From NCBI GenBank assembly GCA_032871835.1, contig CM065300.1:5041768-5105767 (forward strand): a DNA stretch of 64,000 nt, read 5' to 3'. Positions within the stretch are counted from its first letter, which is position 1. Each line of letters begins with the position of its first letter. Source of the stretch: Dipteronia dyeriana (taxonomy: Eukaryota > Streptophyta > Magnoliopsida > Sapindales > Sapindaceae). The notes under the pieces are model-generated. The model saw only the letters and a list, made by a program, of their open reading frames with translations, did not search any database and was not told the DNA's origin. Made by a program: the position numbers and the translations under genes. Positions 40,109 through 50,640 of this stretch are shown here, piece by piece.

Positions 40109-40450
40109 ATGAGTATTGTTGATAATATGAGTATTATAGATGCTATTTTAATAAATTTAGCTATTAATGATCCAAAAAGTTTAGAATCTTTGAAAGAACA
40201 TCATATTAGTATGATAGAAAAAATTAATGAATCGCTTAAGATTAAATATGAAGTATTTGATAAAATTTACTTAAGCACAAATCATAGATGCCCGTATTTT
40301 GAAAAAGATCTGCATGACTTAGAAGAAATGAAAACCAGAAGTGAAAATAAAATAAAAGAAATAGATAGATTATTTAAAGAATATAGTCATCAGAATAAAG
40401 ACTCAGAAACCTCTAAAGCATCAACTAGCTCTCTAAATGAACCAGAATAA
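40109..40450 (+). pseudogene. Caulimovirid 5' small ORF 1, coiled-coil-like
   Basis: A 113-residue open frame from ATG at 40109, Lys/Glu-rich with heptad-like spacing and no domain that I recognise. It overlaps the next ORF by 14 nt in another frame. Small coupled ORFs in front of the movement protein are known in several caulimovirid genera; aphid-transmission or virion-associated roles are possible but not shown. The frame itself is not broken, but the locus as a whole is. Confidence 0.6.
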
Positions 40451-41084
40451 AGAAATAGAATTTATAAATTCTAGATTAAAAGAGTGTAGTGAAAAGATCA
40501 TAGAGATTAAAAAAAAATTAGAAGACAGTAGTATTTCTGAAAGTAGAAGCTTTAACTCAAGAGTAAGACTAAGCAGAATAACTTTAGCAGAGAAAAAATG
40601 GAAAGAAAATCTTAGGATAAACAGCCCCCGCCATGACTGCGAGTGCCTTTTTATTAATCTTTCCTTGCTCTATTGCTAGTGGGTCAAATTTATCTTCCTT
40701 TTGAAAGAGATCAATCCTGGAAATATGGGTGAAGACATGCTCGAGCGCATGGTTTTCAAGCCGTGGCTCAACTAGAAAAAGAAAACTAGAGTAATGAGTT
40801 TCCAAAGTAGCATGTTTTATAATAGTATACTTGAAAATGATCATAATGTATTTAATTGTTTCTTAGCAGGACCTATTGGTGAATTTATTAATATCATACA
40901 AAGTTTAGATATTTTTGAAGCAGAAAAGATATTTGGTATATTAATCATTAAGAGTAGATTCCCTATTAGAGAACAATTAATTGATGAGAAACTTTATATA
41001 GCAAAGGCTTATTTTTTCAGTCTTATAGAACAGAGTTCTAAAGTTCTAAAGAAATTAGAATACCTAGATCTAGCAAACACATGA
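40437..41084 (+). pseudogene. Caulimovirid 5' small ORF 2, interrupted
   Basis: An open frame starts at ATG 40437, runs to about 40615 and is then interrupted by roughly 175 bp of foreign-looking sequence with a stop at 40677-40679. It resumes in the same frame from 40794 to TGA at 41082-41084. The part from 40919 onward is duplicated at 50.0 kb. No known domain is seen. The ATGA at 41081-41084 couples it to the next ORF. Confidence 0.6.
40615..40790. other. Foreign-looking insert in viral ORF 2
   Basis: GC content and codon style change from the AT-rich viral pattern, then change back. The minus strand is open across it and reads like a real protein (FTHISRIDLFQKEDKFDPLA, KINKKALAVMAG), so this may be an inverted piece of another coding sequence. 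I cannot name the source. Borders are estimates from composition and frame. Confidence 0.45.
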
Positions 41085-41949
41085 GCTTTAAAAGACTAGA
41101 GTATCTAGACTTAGAAATAACAGGTTTTAAAAAGACAAAAATAAGTTTACAAAATAATATAAAGATCAGCTGTAATATTGAACATTTAGAAAATCAATAT
41201 AAGCATATACCCCATACTAGTAATGGACAACAAAACTTTTTAGTAGATTTAGTAATAAATTTGGGAAGAAGCTTAGAAGACAACATTGACAAGACTAATA
41301 ACAATATTACGGAATTAGCCAAGTTCTTTCAGAATAGTAAAATTAAAACACTCCAGTCAAACTTAGACTACATAAGACAATTACTAAAAGATTTCAGTAA
41401 TCAAGTTAAGAGATTTCGAAGTGTAGAAGAAATTTCTGAATTAACTAGAATAATAGAATTAAAGGATCCTAAACCAGTAGAAATAGAAATTAAAAGGATA
41501 GTGGAGATATTACACAAGGAAGTAGAAAGTATCAAAAAAACCCAAAAAGAACTAAAAGATCAACTTAAGACCATAACAAGAATAGTAATTGAATAAGCAG
41601 TACATTAAATAAAGTTTTAGAAGAACTAACAATAGAAACAAAAAATAACCGTCCAATAGGTATAAGTGATGAAAGGTTTAGTATACTCAGTAACACCATT
41701 ATACAAGGACAGAATAATACTATAATAAAATTACTTATAGAAGTCTTAACAAGAGTTGATAAGTTAGAAGAAAAAATAGAAAGGTTGGACCATAAAAGCA
41801 TAAGTTCAGAGTATATAGCATGGTTGGTAAAAAGAATTGAAGTAGTAGAATCAAAGGTAGAAGAACAGAGTAAGCCCTCAGTTCTTCCTAAAGTAGATAT
41901 AGGAGACATTTTAGGACCAAAAATAAATTTAAAATCTAAAAATAAGTAG
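41081..41949 (+). pseudogene. Caulimovirid coiled-coil ORF 3, probably frameshifted
   Basis: ATG 41081 opens a frame to TAA at 41594-41596 (171 codons), Lys/Glu/Ile-rich with long coiled-coil potential. A second open stretch without any in-frame ATG follows at 41593-41949 in another frame. It shows further heptad-like sequence and a Pro/Lys tail (SVLPKVDIGDILGPK), as in virion-associated DNA-binding proteins of caulimovirids. The lack of a start codon suggests one ORF split by a frameshift near 41.59 kb. Its stop at 41947-41949 is one base before the movement-protein ATG. Confidence 0.55.
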
Positions 41950-41950
41950 A

Positions 41951-42841
41951 ATGGAGTTAATAAGAACTTCTAGTGTAAGACAATCAACTGTTAGTAGAGT
42001 AAGAAATATACTAAATTATAGTAATAAAGGTAAGGAAATTATTGAAAAAATAGAAGATTTAATCCAAGAAGAAGATGTAGATAAAATGTTAGAAGTAGGA
42101 TTTAAGCAAGTTCAGAAAAAGAACCTATATAGAGAAGAAATTCTAGATAGCTTAAAAAGCAGTCTATATATGTACAAAAATGAATTTACAATAGCAGTAG
42201 TTAAAAATAGAGAAGAAGTTACCCTAATAAGTCCCCAAAGTGCAAAGGAAATAAAGAAGAGTGGATTTTCTTCAATACATTTATGAGTAGTAATTATAGG
42301 AGTACTTAGTCAAACAAGAGCAGGACTTGATACAAAAGCTCATTTATATCTATATGATGGCAGATTTAGCAATCATACCCAGGCACAGTTAGCAACAACC
42401 AAAGTAGATTTAAGGAATAAAGTAGCAATAGTAGGACGCCTTCCAGATATTGATATAAACATCAGCGAGTTCTGTAGAAAAATAAAATTAAGTATACAGA
42501 CAAAAGGTTTTGATATGAACGCAGAATATAAGAATCTTAGGATAAAGATATTTGTGTTAGGAAGATGTTACAACAAATATCATAAGAAGTTTAGATTTAT
42601 AAATAAGAGCATAGTAGAACATTTTCATAGTGATTATGTAAAAATGCAGATCCCAAAGAAATTAAATAGTAGTGAACTTAAAGGAATGGAATGGAAGCTA
42701 CCTGACTTAGAAAAATAAAGTATAGAAATCCCAGAAGATAGTACTATATATGTTGATAAAAATAATCAAGCTTTTCAGAAGTTTCAAGACTATAAAGAAC
42801 AAGGTAATATTGAAATAACTGAAGAAGAATTTGAAGATTAG
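41951..42841 (+). pseudogene. Caulimovirid movement protein (30K family), with stops
   Basis: One frame from ATG 41951 to TAG 42839-42841 (about 296 codons) is interrupted by in-frame stops at 42284-42286 and 42716-42718. The central part (motifs GLDTKAHLYLYDGRF, NKVAIVGRLPDIDI, IKIFVLGRCYN) fits the 30K-type movement proteins that open plasmodesmata for cell-to-cell spread. It is a separate ORF, not fused to the coat protein. With two nonsense codons it is a dead copy. Confidence 0.72.
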
Positions 42842-42850
42842 GTTTTGAAA

Positions 42851-43222
42851 ATGGATCAGCCTATAGATAAACAAAAAACCTTAAAAGAAAATAAAGAAGT
42901 AATTATACATCTAGTGTTTAATAGATCCTCAGACTATTTACCAGAAGAAGTTTTTGAAGAAATCTGCAATAATATAGAATTAGATGATAAAAAAGTTGAT
43001 ATAATTCTTGAAGATAAAATAGATTATGAGGAATTAAGTAAAAAGGAGTCAATAAAAATCTACTACATAGAAGATGAAATATATGTAGGTGAAGATAGAA
43101 CTAAAATAGAAGTTGGAGAAGGAAGTGGACCAAAGATACCTGATATAGAAGGTCTTCCAACTACAACTAGAATTGAAGACTACTTAGAAAAAAGAGGAAT
43201 TCATGACAAAGGAGGAATATAG
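42851..43222 (+). pseudogene. Acidic caulimovirid ORF overlapping the coat frame
   Basis: About 123 codons from ATG 42851, in the same frame as the movement protein and starting ten bases after its stop. It is rich in Glu/Asp/Lys (FEEICNNIELDDKKVD), as is the N-terminal part of caulimovirid coat precursors. It overlaps the next frame (ATG 43203) by 20 nt. It may be an independent small ORF or the true coat N-terminus separated by a frameshift. Confidence 0.5.
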
Positions 43223-45012
43223 AGATTACAAAGATAAAGAAAGGATAAATAAGGCTAAAACAAAATTAGAAAATTGGAGAAAAGCTCCAGAAGCTAAAGA
43301 TGTATTGATTTTAAGCTTACAAGGGCATAGACCTGAAGAACGGAAGCATATATTTAATAAATGGGAAGGAAATTTGATTAGGCATTCAATGGAAGCATTA
43401 AGCAGTATAACAGATTATAAGTATAAGTTAGTATATCTAGAAAGTACTCTAGGATACAATGAAAAGCAGACCTATCTGGGTTGGAGAGAATTTATGAAAA
43501 AGGATGATGAAAGAAAATTAGAATTAGAAGAATTTGAAATTAATATCACAGTCTTAAGCTATATAGATGCAATAAGAAAATGCATACTAGGAGTTTCAAT
43601 GGAAGAAGTAGAAGATACTCATAAGCAGATTAAAGCAATAAGATGTTTAGAACAATTAAAGATATGTGATATGCATTATTTTGATGGATACGTAGATTTA
43701 TTTTATAAATATTGGAGCCAAATTGGTAGACCTTATGATGAAAGTCTACTAATGAAATTTGTCAATAAATTACTAGGAAAAATAGGAGGAAGACTATATA
43801 AAGATGTTGATAAGTGGTTTAAAGAAAAAACTAAAGAAGGATTATTTTGGCAAGTTTCATTTATACCAATGGTAGAATTTGTTAGAAAAAGAATAAGGGA
43901 AATGTGTGATGAAGAAAAGCTTAGGAGACAAGCCCAAATTCAATTTAGTAAAATGTGTGTAGATTTACATGAAGTACCAACTTTAGGGTGCAGTAGAAGG
44001 AAGGATTATAGTTCAAAAAGATTTAGAAAGATTTATAAACAAAGAAGAAAGAAATATTCTCCTCCTTATATACCTTTTAATACCCCGTATTCGAAACCAA
44101 AGAAATTCATTAAGTTTATAAATAAAGATAAGAAGAGAAAGAGAAAGAGAAAGTTAAAAAGAACTGCAAAAAATAATAAGAAGATTTATAAAAGAAAAAA
44201 TCACAAAGATTATAAATGTTACTTATGTGGAAAAATGAGACATATTAAACCTAATTGTACAGATAATAAAGAAAAAGCAAATTTAATAGAAATAGATGAA
44301 GATTTAGAAAATCTAGAGGAAGTTTACAACATAGAAGAGATCTCAGAAGATGAAAGTATATGTATAATAGATAGTTCAGATGATGATGAGTCTGATGATG
44401 AGTCATCTAGTAACCAAGAATCAGAAGAAAGTAGCAATGAATCAGAAATTAATATGATAGAAATAGTGTCCTTTTTAGGAAAGAATTGTCATAACTGTAA
44501 AAAGGAATTTAATAAAGGATATAAAAATAAAGACAATTATTTTTGTGGAAATTGCAAAGCCATTACTCAAGAAAGTGAAGTAAATAGAGCAGGAAGTGAG
44601 TTAATACTAATAGATATAGAAATTCTTTATAAAGGAAGACCAATAAAAACTAAGGCAATGATAGATACTGGTGCCAATAAATGCATCATTCATGAAAGCT
44701 TAGCCCCTGAAGAATATAGGACTAAACTAGGAGCTAATATAGGATTAAGAACTTTTAGTGAAAACACTATTCAAATAACTGAATGTTTAATAAATATACC
44801 TATTAGGATTAACGGTGAAACTCACTATCTACCCCAAACTTTAATAACAAGTCAACCAGCTAGTTATAAATTTGTTTTAGGATTAAACTTTATACTAGGA
44901 AATAATGGAAGCATGTTAATTACACCTAGCGGAGTTAATTTCTTTAAGAAGTCAACTTTTATTCAACTTAAATTAGAAACAAGTAACTTTCCTTATGAAA
45001 AGAAAGTCACCA
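43203..45012 (+). pseudogene. Caulimovirid coat protein and protease half of a polyprotein
   Basis: About 600 codons without a stop. Order: coat-like core (residues 1-280), a very basic stretch (about 290-335), a CCHC zinc knuckle CYLCGKMRHIKPNC (about 339-352), an acidic Ser/Asp/Glu tail, a second Cys-rich motif (CHNCKKEF ... FCGNCK, about 427-452), then a retropepsin-like protease with active-site DTGAN (about 487-491). The frame is then cut by an LTR insertion at 45013. Coat and protease share one frame, unlike genera where coat is separate. Past the insertion (1,577-bp LTR plus 5-bp duplication, i.e. a shift of one base), the reverse transcriptase lies in exactly the frame expected for continuity. 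Confidence 0.75.
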
Positions 45013-45599
45013 TGTAACACCCAATGTCTTTCAGACCCAATTGAAATGCCCAATTTTTTTTTTTTTTTTTTGGATAAGCATGAAGCAGAAAAAGAATCAA
45101 ATGAGTAAGCCAAGTGAAATGCATGACTGACAGGCAGTTGTGAGCTTGGTTAATTAGCTCACAACTTCAGCTGTGTCCTTCCATAAAGTATATATATTAG
45201 AAGATAAACGTTGTGAGAGCTAGAAAGCAGTAGAATCAAGCGGAAGAAAGGAAAGAGAAGAAAAGAGAAGGAAAGAAGACGAAGGGAACCTAGCATACTC
45301 AGTCTGAGATAAGCTTGACGTTTAAGTTGTGAGTGAATTAAGTTTCAGTTTTGTTTTTAACTCAAGTTTACAGTTTTATGCTTTAATTGCTGCAAATCAT
45401 TTTAAGCTTTTTATTGCTTTTTATGATTGATGGTGAGTATACAGAGAACCAAAAATATATATTTATGCTTATATTAGCATTTAGAAACAGAATATTATTT
45501 TTATGAATTATCAAGAAGAGATTATGATTTCTATAAAAGCACCATGTACCCTTCCCCAGTTATGATTATGGTTGGCTTTTGAGGCCGTTTTACACATGT

Positions 45600-45722
45600 G
45601 TATGTCATGAGTCGCTCTGCATGTGCATGACCAGAGAAAGAGTAATAGAGTCGCTCTGCCCGAGCATGACCAGAGAAATAGTAATTGAGTCGCTCTGTTC
45701 GGGTATGACCAGAAGTTATTCA
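45600..45722. repeat. Tandem repeat in LTR, GAGTCGCTCTG units (x3)
   Basis: Three units of about 47 bp, each GAGTCGCTCTG followed by a variable hexamer, GCATGACCAGA or GTATGACCAGA and GAAA-rich linker sequence. Confidence 0.85.
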
Positions 45723-46096
45723 TGACTGCGTTTGCCTAAAGTATTTCGGCTTACGTATGGAGGATATTCCCGGTACGAATTTGGTGAAGATTAAGATTTT
45801 ATAAAGTATTTATTCTTGTTCAGCAAAGAGAAGCATTCAGTTTATTCAGCACGAAAGTAGATATATTATCTTATACCATGTATTACTGAATGCTTATTGT
45901 AAAGTGGTTTAGAAAAGTGTTTTTAAAAGTTTTCATTCACTCACTGGGCGTTAGTGCTCATCCTTTCACTCTTAAATATTTATCCAGGTAGCTGCTCGGT
46001 TGTGCGGACTCAGAAGTTTTGAGGTGGGCCACTCGATGACATTAAGAAGCATAAAAATCATGCATTTTAATTTTTCTGTGCATATTTAGAAGTGTA

Positions 46097-46270
46097 AGGT
46101 CGGCATGGTCGGGACAGTAGGCATGGTCGGGATGGTAGGCATGGTCAGAACGTGGTCGGATTTCTACTCGGTCTGTTCGGCCTACTCGGCCCACTTGACC
46201 TACTCGGCCCACATGGCCTATTCGGTCTACTCAGCCTACTCGGATTTCTTACTCGGCCTGTTCCGTTTCC
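46097..46270. repeat. Compound minisatellite in LTR
   Basis: First CATGGTCGGGA(C/T)(A/G)GTAGG repeated, then CTACTCGGCC(C/T)A repeated, between 46097 and 46260. Both are GC-richer than the rest of the LTR. Confidence 0.8.
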
Positions 46271-46505
46271 CACTCGGGATGACTGGTTACTTAGTTTTTA
46301 AAGTGGTCGGTTTTTGGTCCGAACGGTCATTTTTCATAAACTTTTCGTAACGAACGAAAATATGTAAAGGAATTGCAATTATGTACATTTTGTACTCTCC
46401 AATATTCTCCTTACATTTTGTTTGATTAATAGCAAGTATTTCGTATGAAAATTTCAGCAGAAAGTCCTTTTATCATGCTAGTAAATGTAGAGCCCATAGA
46501 GTGTC

Positions 46506-46581
46506 CCTCGTACTCAAGAGAGAGGAGTCGGGGCAGCCCACATGGCCTCCCTCGTACTCAAGAGAGAGGAGTCAGGGTGGG
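46506..46581. repeat. Tandem duplication at LTR 3' end
   Basis: CCCTCGTACTCAAGAGAGA with GGAGTC occurs twice, 46 bp apart, just inside the right end of the LTR. Confidence 0.85.
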
Positions 46582-46589
46582 TCATGTCA

Positions 46590-48195
46590 CACCAACTTAG
46601 AAACAACTCTAAAGCTAGAATATGATAATTCTATTCTAGAAGCCCTAGATGAAGAACCTGAAGAATCTAACTTAGACTCCCTAACTAGTGAAGAAATGGT
46701 AGACTATCATAAAGAAATATGTATGAAAATAGAAGAGTAAAAGGATTGTGAAGACTGGCCAATAGAAATAAAGCAAAAAATAGAGGAACTAGAAAAACTA
46801 AAAATAATAGGTGATAATCCCAAGAATAAAGATAGTAAGGAAGTTTATAAAATAGAAATAATAAATCCAGACATTACTATAATTACACAAGACCTACTAT
46901 ATAGTCTATAAGATAGAAAGCAATGTAAAATGCACATAGAAGATTTATTGGAGTTAAAAGTAATAAGAAAGAACTAGTAGGCATAGAAGTCCAACTTTAT
47001 AGTTTTTAGTCATAGTGAACAAAAAAGAGGTAAAAGTAGGATGATAATGAATTACAAAAGACTAAATGACAATACCTTAAGAAATAGTTATAAGCTCCCT
47101 AATAAAGATGAACTAATAAATTGTATACAAAAAGCCAGTTGGTTTTCAAAGTTTGATTGTAAAAGTGGATTTTGGCAAATAAAATTAGATGAAGAATCTA
47201 TAGGTTGGACAACGTTCAGTTGTTCAGAAAGGCACTTTGAATGGTTAGTAATACCCTTTGGATTAAAAAATGCTCCTCAAGTTTTTCAAGAGAGGATGGA
47301 TAAGATTTTTAAAAAGCTTTTCAGTTTTTGTAATGTATAAATAGACGATATCCTTGTCTTTAGTAATAATAGATATATACATATGAACCATGTAAGACAA
47401 GTTTTAGAAGTCTTTAAAAATAATAATATAATTATATCAAAAACTAAAATAGAATTATTTAAGAATAAAATAGAATTCTTAGGTCTAACAATAGATAAAG
47501 GAAAAATAGAATTACAACCCCATATAATTACAAAAATTCTAGAATTTCCTGACAAAATAGAAGAAACTAAAGAACTACAAAAATTTCTAGGACTGTTAAA
47601 TTATGGTAGAAAATTTATCCCTAATTTAAGTACCCTAGTTAGACCTCTCTATAACAAGGTTAGCAAAAATGGCCAAAAATATTTTAATAGTGAAGATGTA
47701 AAGCTAGTACAAAAAATAAAATGAATAGCCCAAAACTTAAGCCCAATAGCTTTACCTATAGATAGCTACTACAAGGTAGTACAAACAGATGCTATTAGCA
47801 AAGGTTGGGCCGGAATATTAATCCAAAAACCCACAAAGAGTAGTCAGAAGAATATGGAAGAAATAGCAATGTACGCTAGTGGAAAATTTACAGAAGTAGA
47901 ATCCAGAAGATCTAGTACAGAATTAGAAATTTTAGGAATAATAAATTCCTTAAATCAATTTCATATATACATACAGAATGAAGCCTTCACAGTAAGAACT
48001 GACTGTAATAATATAGTAGAATTCTATAAAAAAGTACAGAAAAAGAACTTCGAAAGAAAAAACTCATTTGTTAGTAAAAGATGGATAGGTTTCCTAGAAA
48101 CATTAACAGGAAGAGGTTATAAAGCAGACTTTAAACATATAAGTGGAAAAGATAATATTATAGCAGATATTCTCTCAAGACTAATAAATTGTTGA
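46590..48195 (+). pseudogene. Caulimovirid reverse transcriptase and RNase H half
   Basis: The largest open segments (46.59-46.74, 47.04-47.34, 47.38-47.72 and 47.85-48.20 kb) all lie in one frame. They are broken by stops at 46738, about 46910 and 47338, and before 47854. Reverse transcriptase motifs: WFSKFDCKSGFWQI (motif A with Asp), VIPFGLKNAPQVFQ and IDDILVFS. In the last, the residue before the DD catalytic pair is a TAA stop (47338-47340) where Tyr is expected. RNase H has VQTDA, STELEIL, RTDCNN and KDNIIADILSR, so the acidic residues persist. It would replicate viral DNA by reverse transcription; this copy cannot. Confidence 0.82.
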
Positions 48196-48208
48196 CTAAA
48201 TTGCATGT

Positions 48209-49801
48209 ATGGCAGGAAGTTCAAAGGATAGTCAACAAAGTTTTAAAAGTACTTCTCAAAGCGCTAATAGTAAAAAGATTAGCATAGGATCTTATATTAT
48301 TAACTACTATCCAGGTGTTCCTTTTCAACCATTATCTCAAGTAAAAGAAAAGATTAATGAAGTTCAGCAAGCTATTTTAAATAACATTTGGTTCTTTAGA
48401 AACGATAATAAAGGTTTTCTTCAGTATTTAAATGTTTTAAGTCATCACTTTTCAGAAGCAAATAAGTTTGGCTTTTATGTCGTCTTTAAAGGAAGAAGGA
48501 CAGGGATATTTTCAACATGGCAAGAAATTGCTAGTAGTATTGAAGGATTCCCTAATCCTATTTTCAAAGGATATTTTTCCTATGATGAAGCCTAAACAGC
48601 CTTAAAAATGTTTTTCCAAAATCAAGATGGCTTCGAATCTATTTTAGAATTTAATGGATGCACTTATAATAGAGAACTAATTAAGAGCTTCATGAATCAT
48701 TTCAAAAACATCAATGAAGCAAAGCATAGGATCTCTGAAGATCTAGAAAGATGTAAAAAAGATATGAATGATCTTTTAGTTGATCTTCAACAAAAGAATA
48801 GATTATTAAAAGAAGAATTGACTAGAGCTGATCAGTTATTAGAACAGTTTCAGAAGATGGAAATAGAAGAAGGAAAACAAAAAGGAAATATTAAGGGCAA
48901 AGAAAAAATGGAAAAAATAGAGAAGCCATAAATGGAAAGGCCCCTAGATATTATTAATATTACCCTAATGAGGGACCAAGCAAAAATACTGTATAAAGCG
49001 GTAGAAACCCTACCTAATGATATTAAGCAGAGCATCTTTGGCCATGCACGAGATGATAATCTGAACCGTTTTCTAAAAATTCAAAAGTTTTTAGCTCAAG
49101 CAGTAGGACTACCTAAGGGTATGACTACACTTCTTCATAAAGGAAATATTAATTATGAATATCCTTTTAAATTTATGACTGCTCAAGTTCATCTGGATGA
49201 TTTTCCAATGAACTTTGAAGTCCCTGAGCTTGGCCAAGTTGGTATCGAAGAATTATTCAGCTATGGAATCATTGATTCCATAAGTGCTTTTAGCATAATA
49301 AAGATTCATTTCCTCCCTGAAAAACTCCAACAGTCTATCAGAATGTTTGGAGGGAAGCACGGTTTCTGTCTTGATATTGATTCTATTCCATGTGAATGGA
49401 TCATTAACCAGCCTTACAAATTGACTAGTTTTCTTCCAGTTTATCACTATATTGTGATAGTACCATTAATAAGCCAAGGAACTATAAGAGAAGAAAACTT
49501 TCATGTTGATCTTTAAGATATGTGTCCTGAGTATCTACAAAGATTTAGAGATCAGAAATATTATATCAGCATAAATACGGTCAGACCAAAACTGATTGGC
49601 CAGACTCCTCATATGTCAATTTTCCTCAGAGATCTGCATGTCTGGTTCAAGTATCCCATACCCTGGGTCTTTCTGAGTACAGAGACTGATGATTATCTGA
49701 GAGAGGTTCAAGAACAAGAAATCCTAAAGCTAGAAGACTCGGTTCTAGAAGAAGACGATTATGACCTAGATGAAGAAGCCATTCACAATCTAGATGTCTG
49801 A
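48209..49801 (+). pseudogene. Caulimovirid transactivator/viroplasmin (inclusion body) ORF
   Basis: One frame of about 530 codons is interrupted by three in-frame stops (48593-48595, 48929-48931, 49514-49516). The N-terminal part has the viroplasmin/RNase-H-N-like module (FYVVFKGRRTGIFSTWQEIA, GFPNPIFKGYFSYDEA) that marks caulimovirid transactivator proteins. Next come a Lys/Glu coiled coil (about 48.70-48.90 kb) and a long unfamiliar C-terminal domain. In live relatives this protein forms inclusion bodies and lets ribosomes reinitiate on the polycistronic RNA, which fits the tightly coupled upstream ORFs here. The C-terminal part is partly duplicated, inverted, at 50.24-50.40 kb. Confidence 0.75.
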
Positions 49802-50027
49802 AGTGTCGGTAGAAAGAGACAAACAAAGCATAGTCAGCAACAGCAACATCAACATCAAGATCAGTTCAAAGATAACATTATTAGAAGAAGACAAAAGCCT
49901 TACTATTTATGTCGGCAGAATCTCCACTGTTTCCCCTTTTTGCTTTAATAATTTAGAATCTTCACTGTTTTCTTTTTTCTTTAATAATGTTGTCGGCCAT
50001 CTAATAAGGCCCACTCTTTTCTTTTGC

Positions 50028-50036
50028 TATATATAG
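50028..50036 (+). promoter_or_regulatory. Probable caulimovirid promoter TATA box
   Basis: CTATATATAG follows about 220 bp of non-coding DNA after the transactivator ORF, the position of the pregenomic RNA promoter in caulimovirids. Directly behind it the sequence jumps to a duplicated piece of ORF 2, so the transcription start and leader are lost at this end. Confidence 0.55.
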
Positions 50037-50242
50037 CAGAAAAGATATTTGGTATATTAATCATTAAGAGTAGATTCCCTATTAGAGAACAATTAATTGA
50101 TGAGAAACTTTATATAGCAAAGGCTTATTTTTTCAGTCTTATAGAACAGAGTTCTAAAGTTCTAAAGAAATTAGAATACCTAGATCTAGCAAACACATGA
50201 GCTTTAAAAGACTAGAGTATCTAAACTTAGAAATAACAGGTT
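50035..50242 (+). repeat. Duplicated viral piece, direct copy of 40919-41126
   Basis: About 208 bp nearly identical to the end of viral ORF 2 and the start of ORF 3, including the ATGA junction. Only a single-base change (CTAGAC to CTAAAC) was noted. It is joined to the promoter region at AGCAG. Confidence 0.92.
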
Positions 50243-50401
50243 TTCTTCTCTTATAGTTCCTTGGCTTATTAATGGTACTATCACAATATAGTGATAAGCT
50301 GGAAGAAAACTAATCAATTTGTAAGGCTGGTTAATGATCCATTCACATGGAATAGAATCAATATCAAGACAAAAACCGTGCTTCCCTCCAAACATTCTGA
50401 A
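50240..50401 (-). repeat. Inverted duplicated viral piece, copy of 49338-49498
   Basis: About 160 bp that are the reverse complement of the transactivator C-terminal region, with few mismatches. It joins the direct copy at a shared GTTTT. After it the sequence is LINE-type UTR. Confidence 0.92.
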
Positions 50402-50402
50402 A

Positions 50403-50640
50403 TCTGTTGGTTTTTGTATGTGGTTGGTACGTGTGTGGTTTATATGGGTTAGTCTGTTGCCTATTGCCTAGGGTGTTTGTTGGTGTTCTATTTTTCATTT
50501 TTTGCTTTTGTTTTTAGCTGGTCTGTTGCCTTTGGTTTTCTTTGTACGAGCTCTTGTGAGTTGTTGTTCCCGAGTGTGGCCTTTGTTTGGGGTTGTGCTG
50601 TTTTTGGTCTTTATGGCATTCAATAATTTTTTTTTAAAAA
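50403..50640 (+). mobile_element. LINE 3' UTR piece with A-tail
   Basis: TG/GTTTT-rich non-coding DNA ending in T/A runs, phrased like the other LINE 3' UTRs (CTGTTGCCTTTGG). It lacks ORF2. It may be the continuation of LINE fragment 3 at 39151-39433, separated by the viral insertion. Confidence 0.65.

Larger units (their letters stand above)
45013..46589. mobile_element. Solo LTR inside the viral polyprotein, TSD CACCA
   Basis: Starts TGTAACACCC and ends GGGTCATGTCA (TG...CA) and is flanked by identical CACCA at 45008-45012 and 46590-46594. It is 1,577 bp, with no primer site, coding region or partner LTR, so it is a solo LTR. It contains three internal tandem arrays (listed separately) and a CACTGGGCGTTAGTGCTCA phrase of the kind found in plant LTR promoter/R regions. 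The superfamily was not determined; Ty3/gypsy is likely from length and style. It must be younger than the viral integration. Confidence 0.85.

Noticed and set aside
45511..45723. Minus frame in the LTR with internal peptide repeats
   Set aside because: It is the translation of the tandem DNA repeat, not a gene.
46105..46350. Plus frame rich in MVG and AYS repeats
   Set aside because: Translation of the LTR minisatellite.
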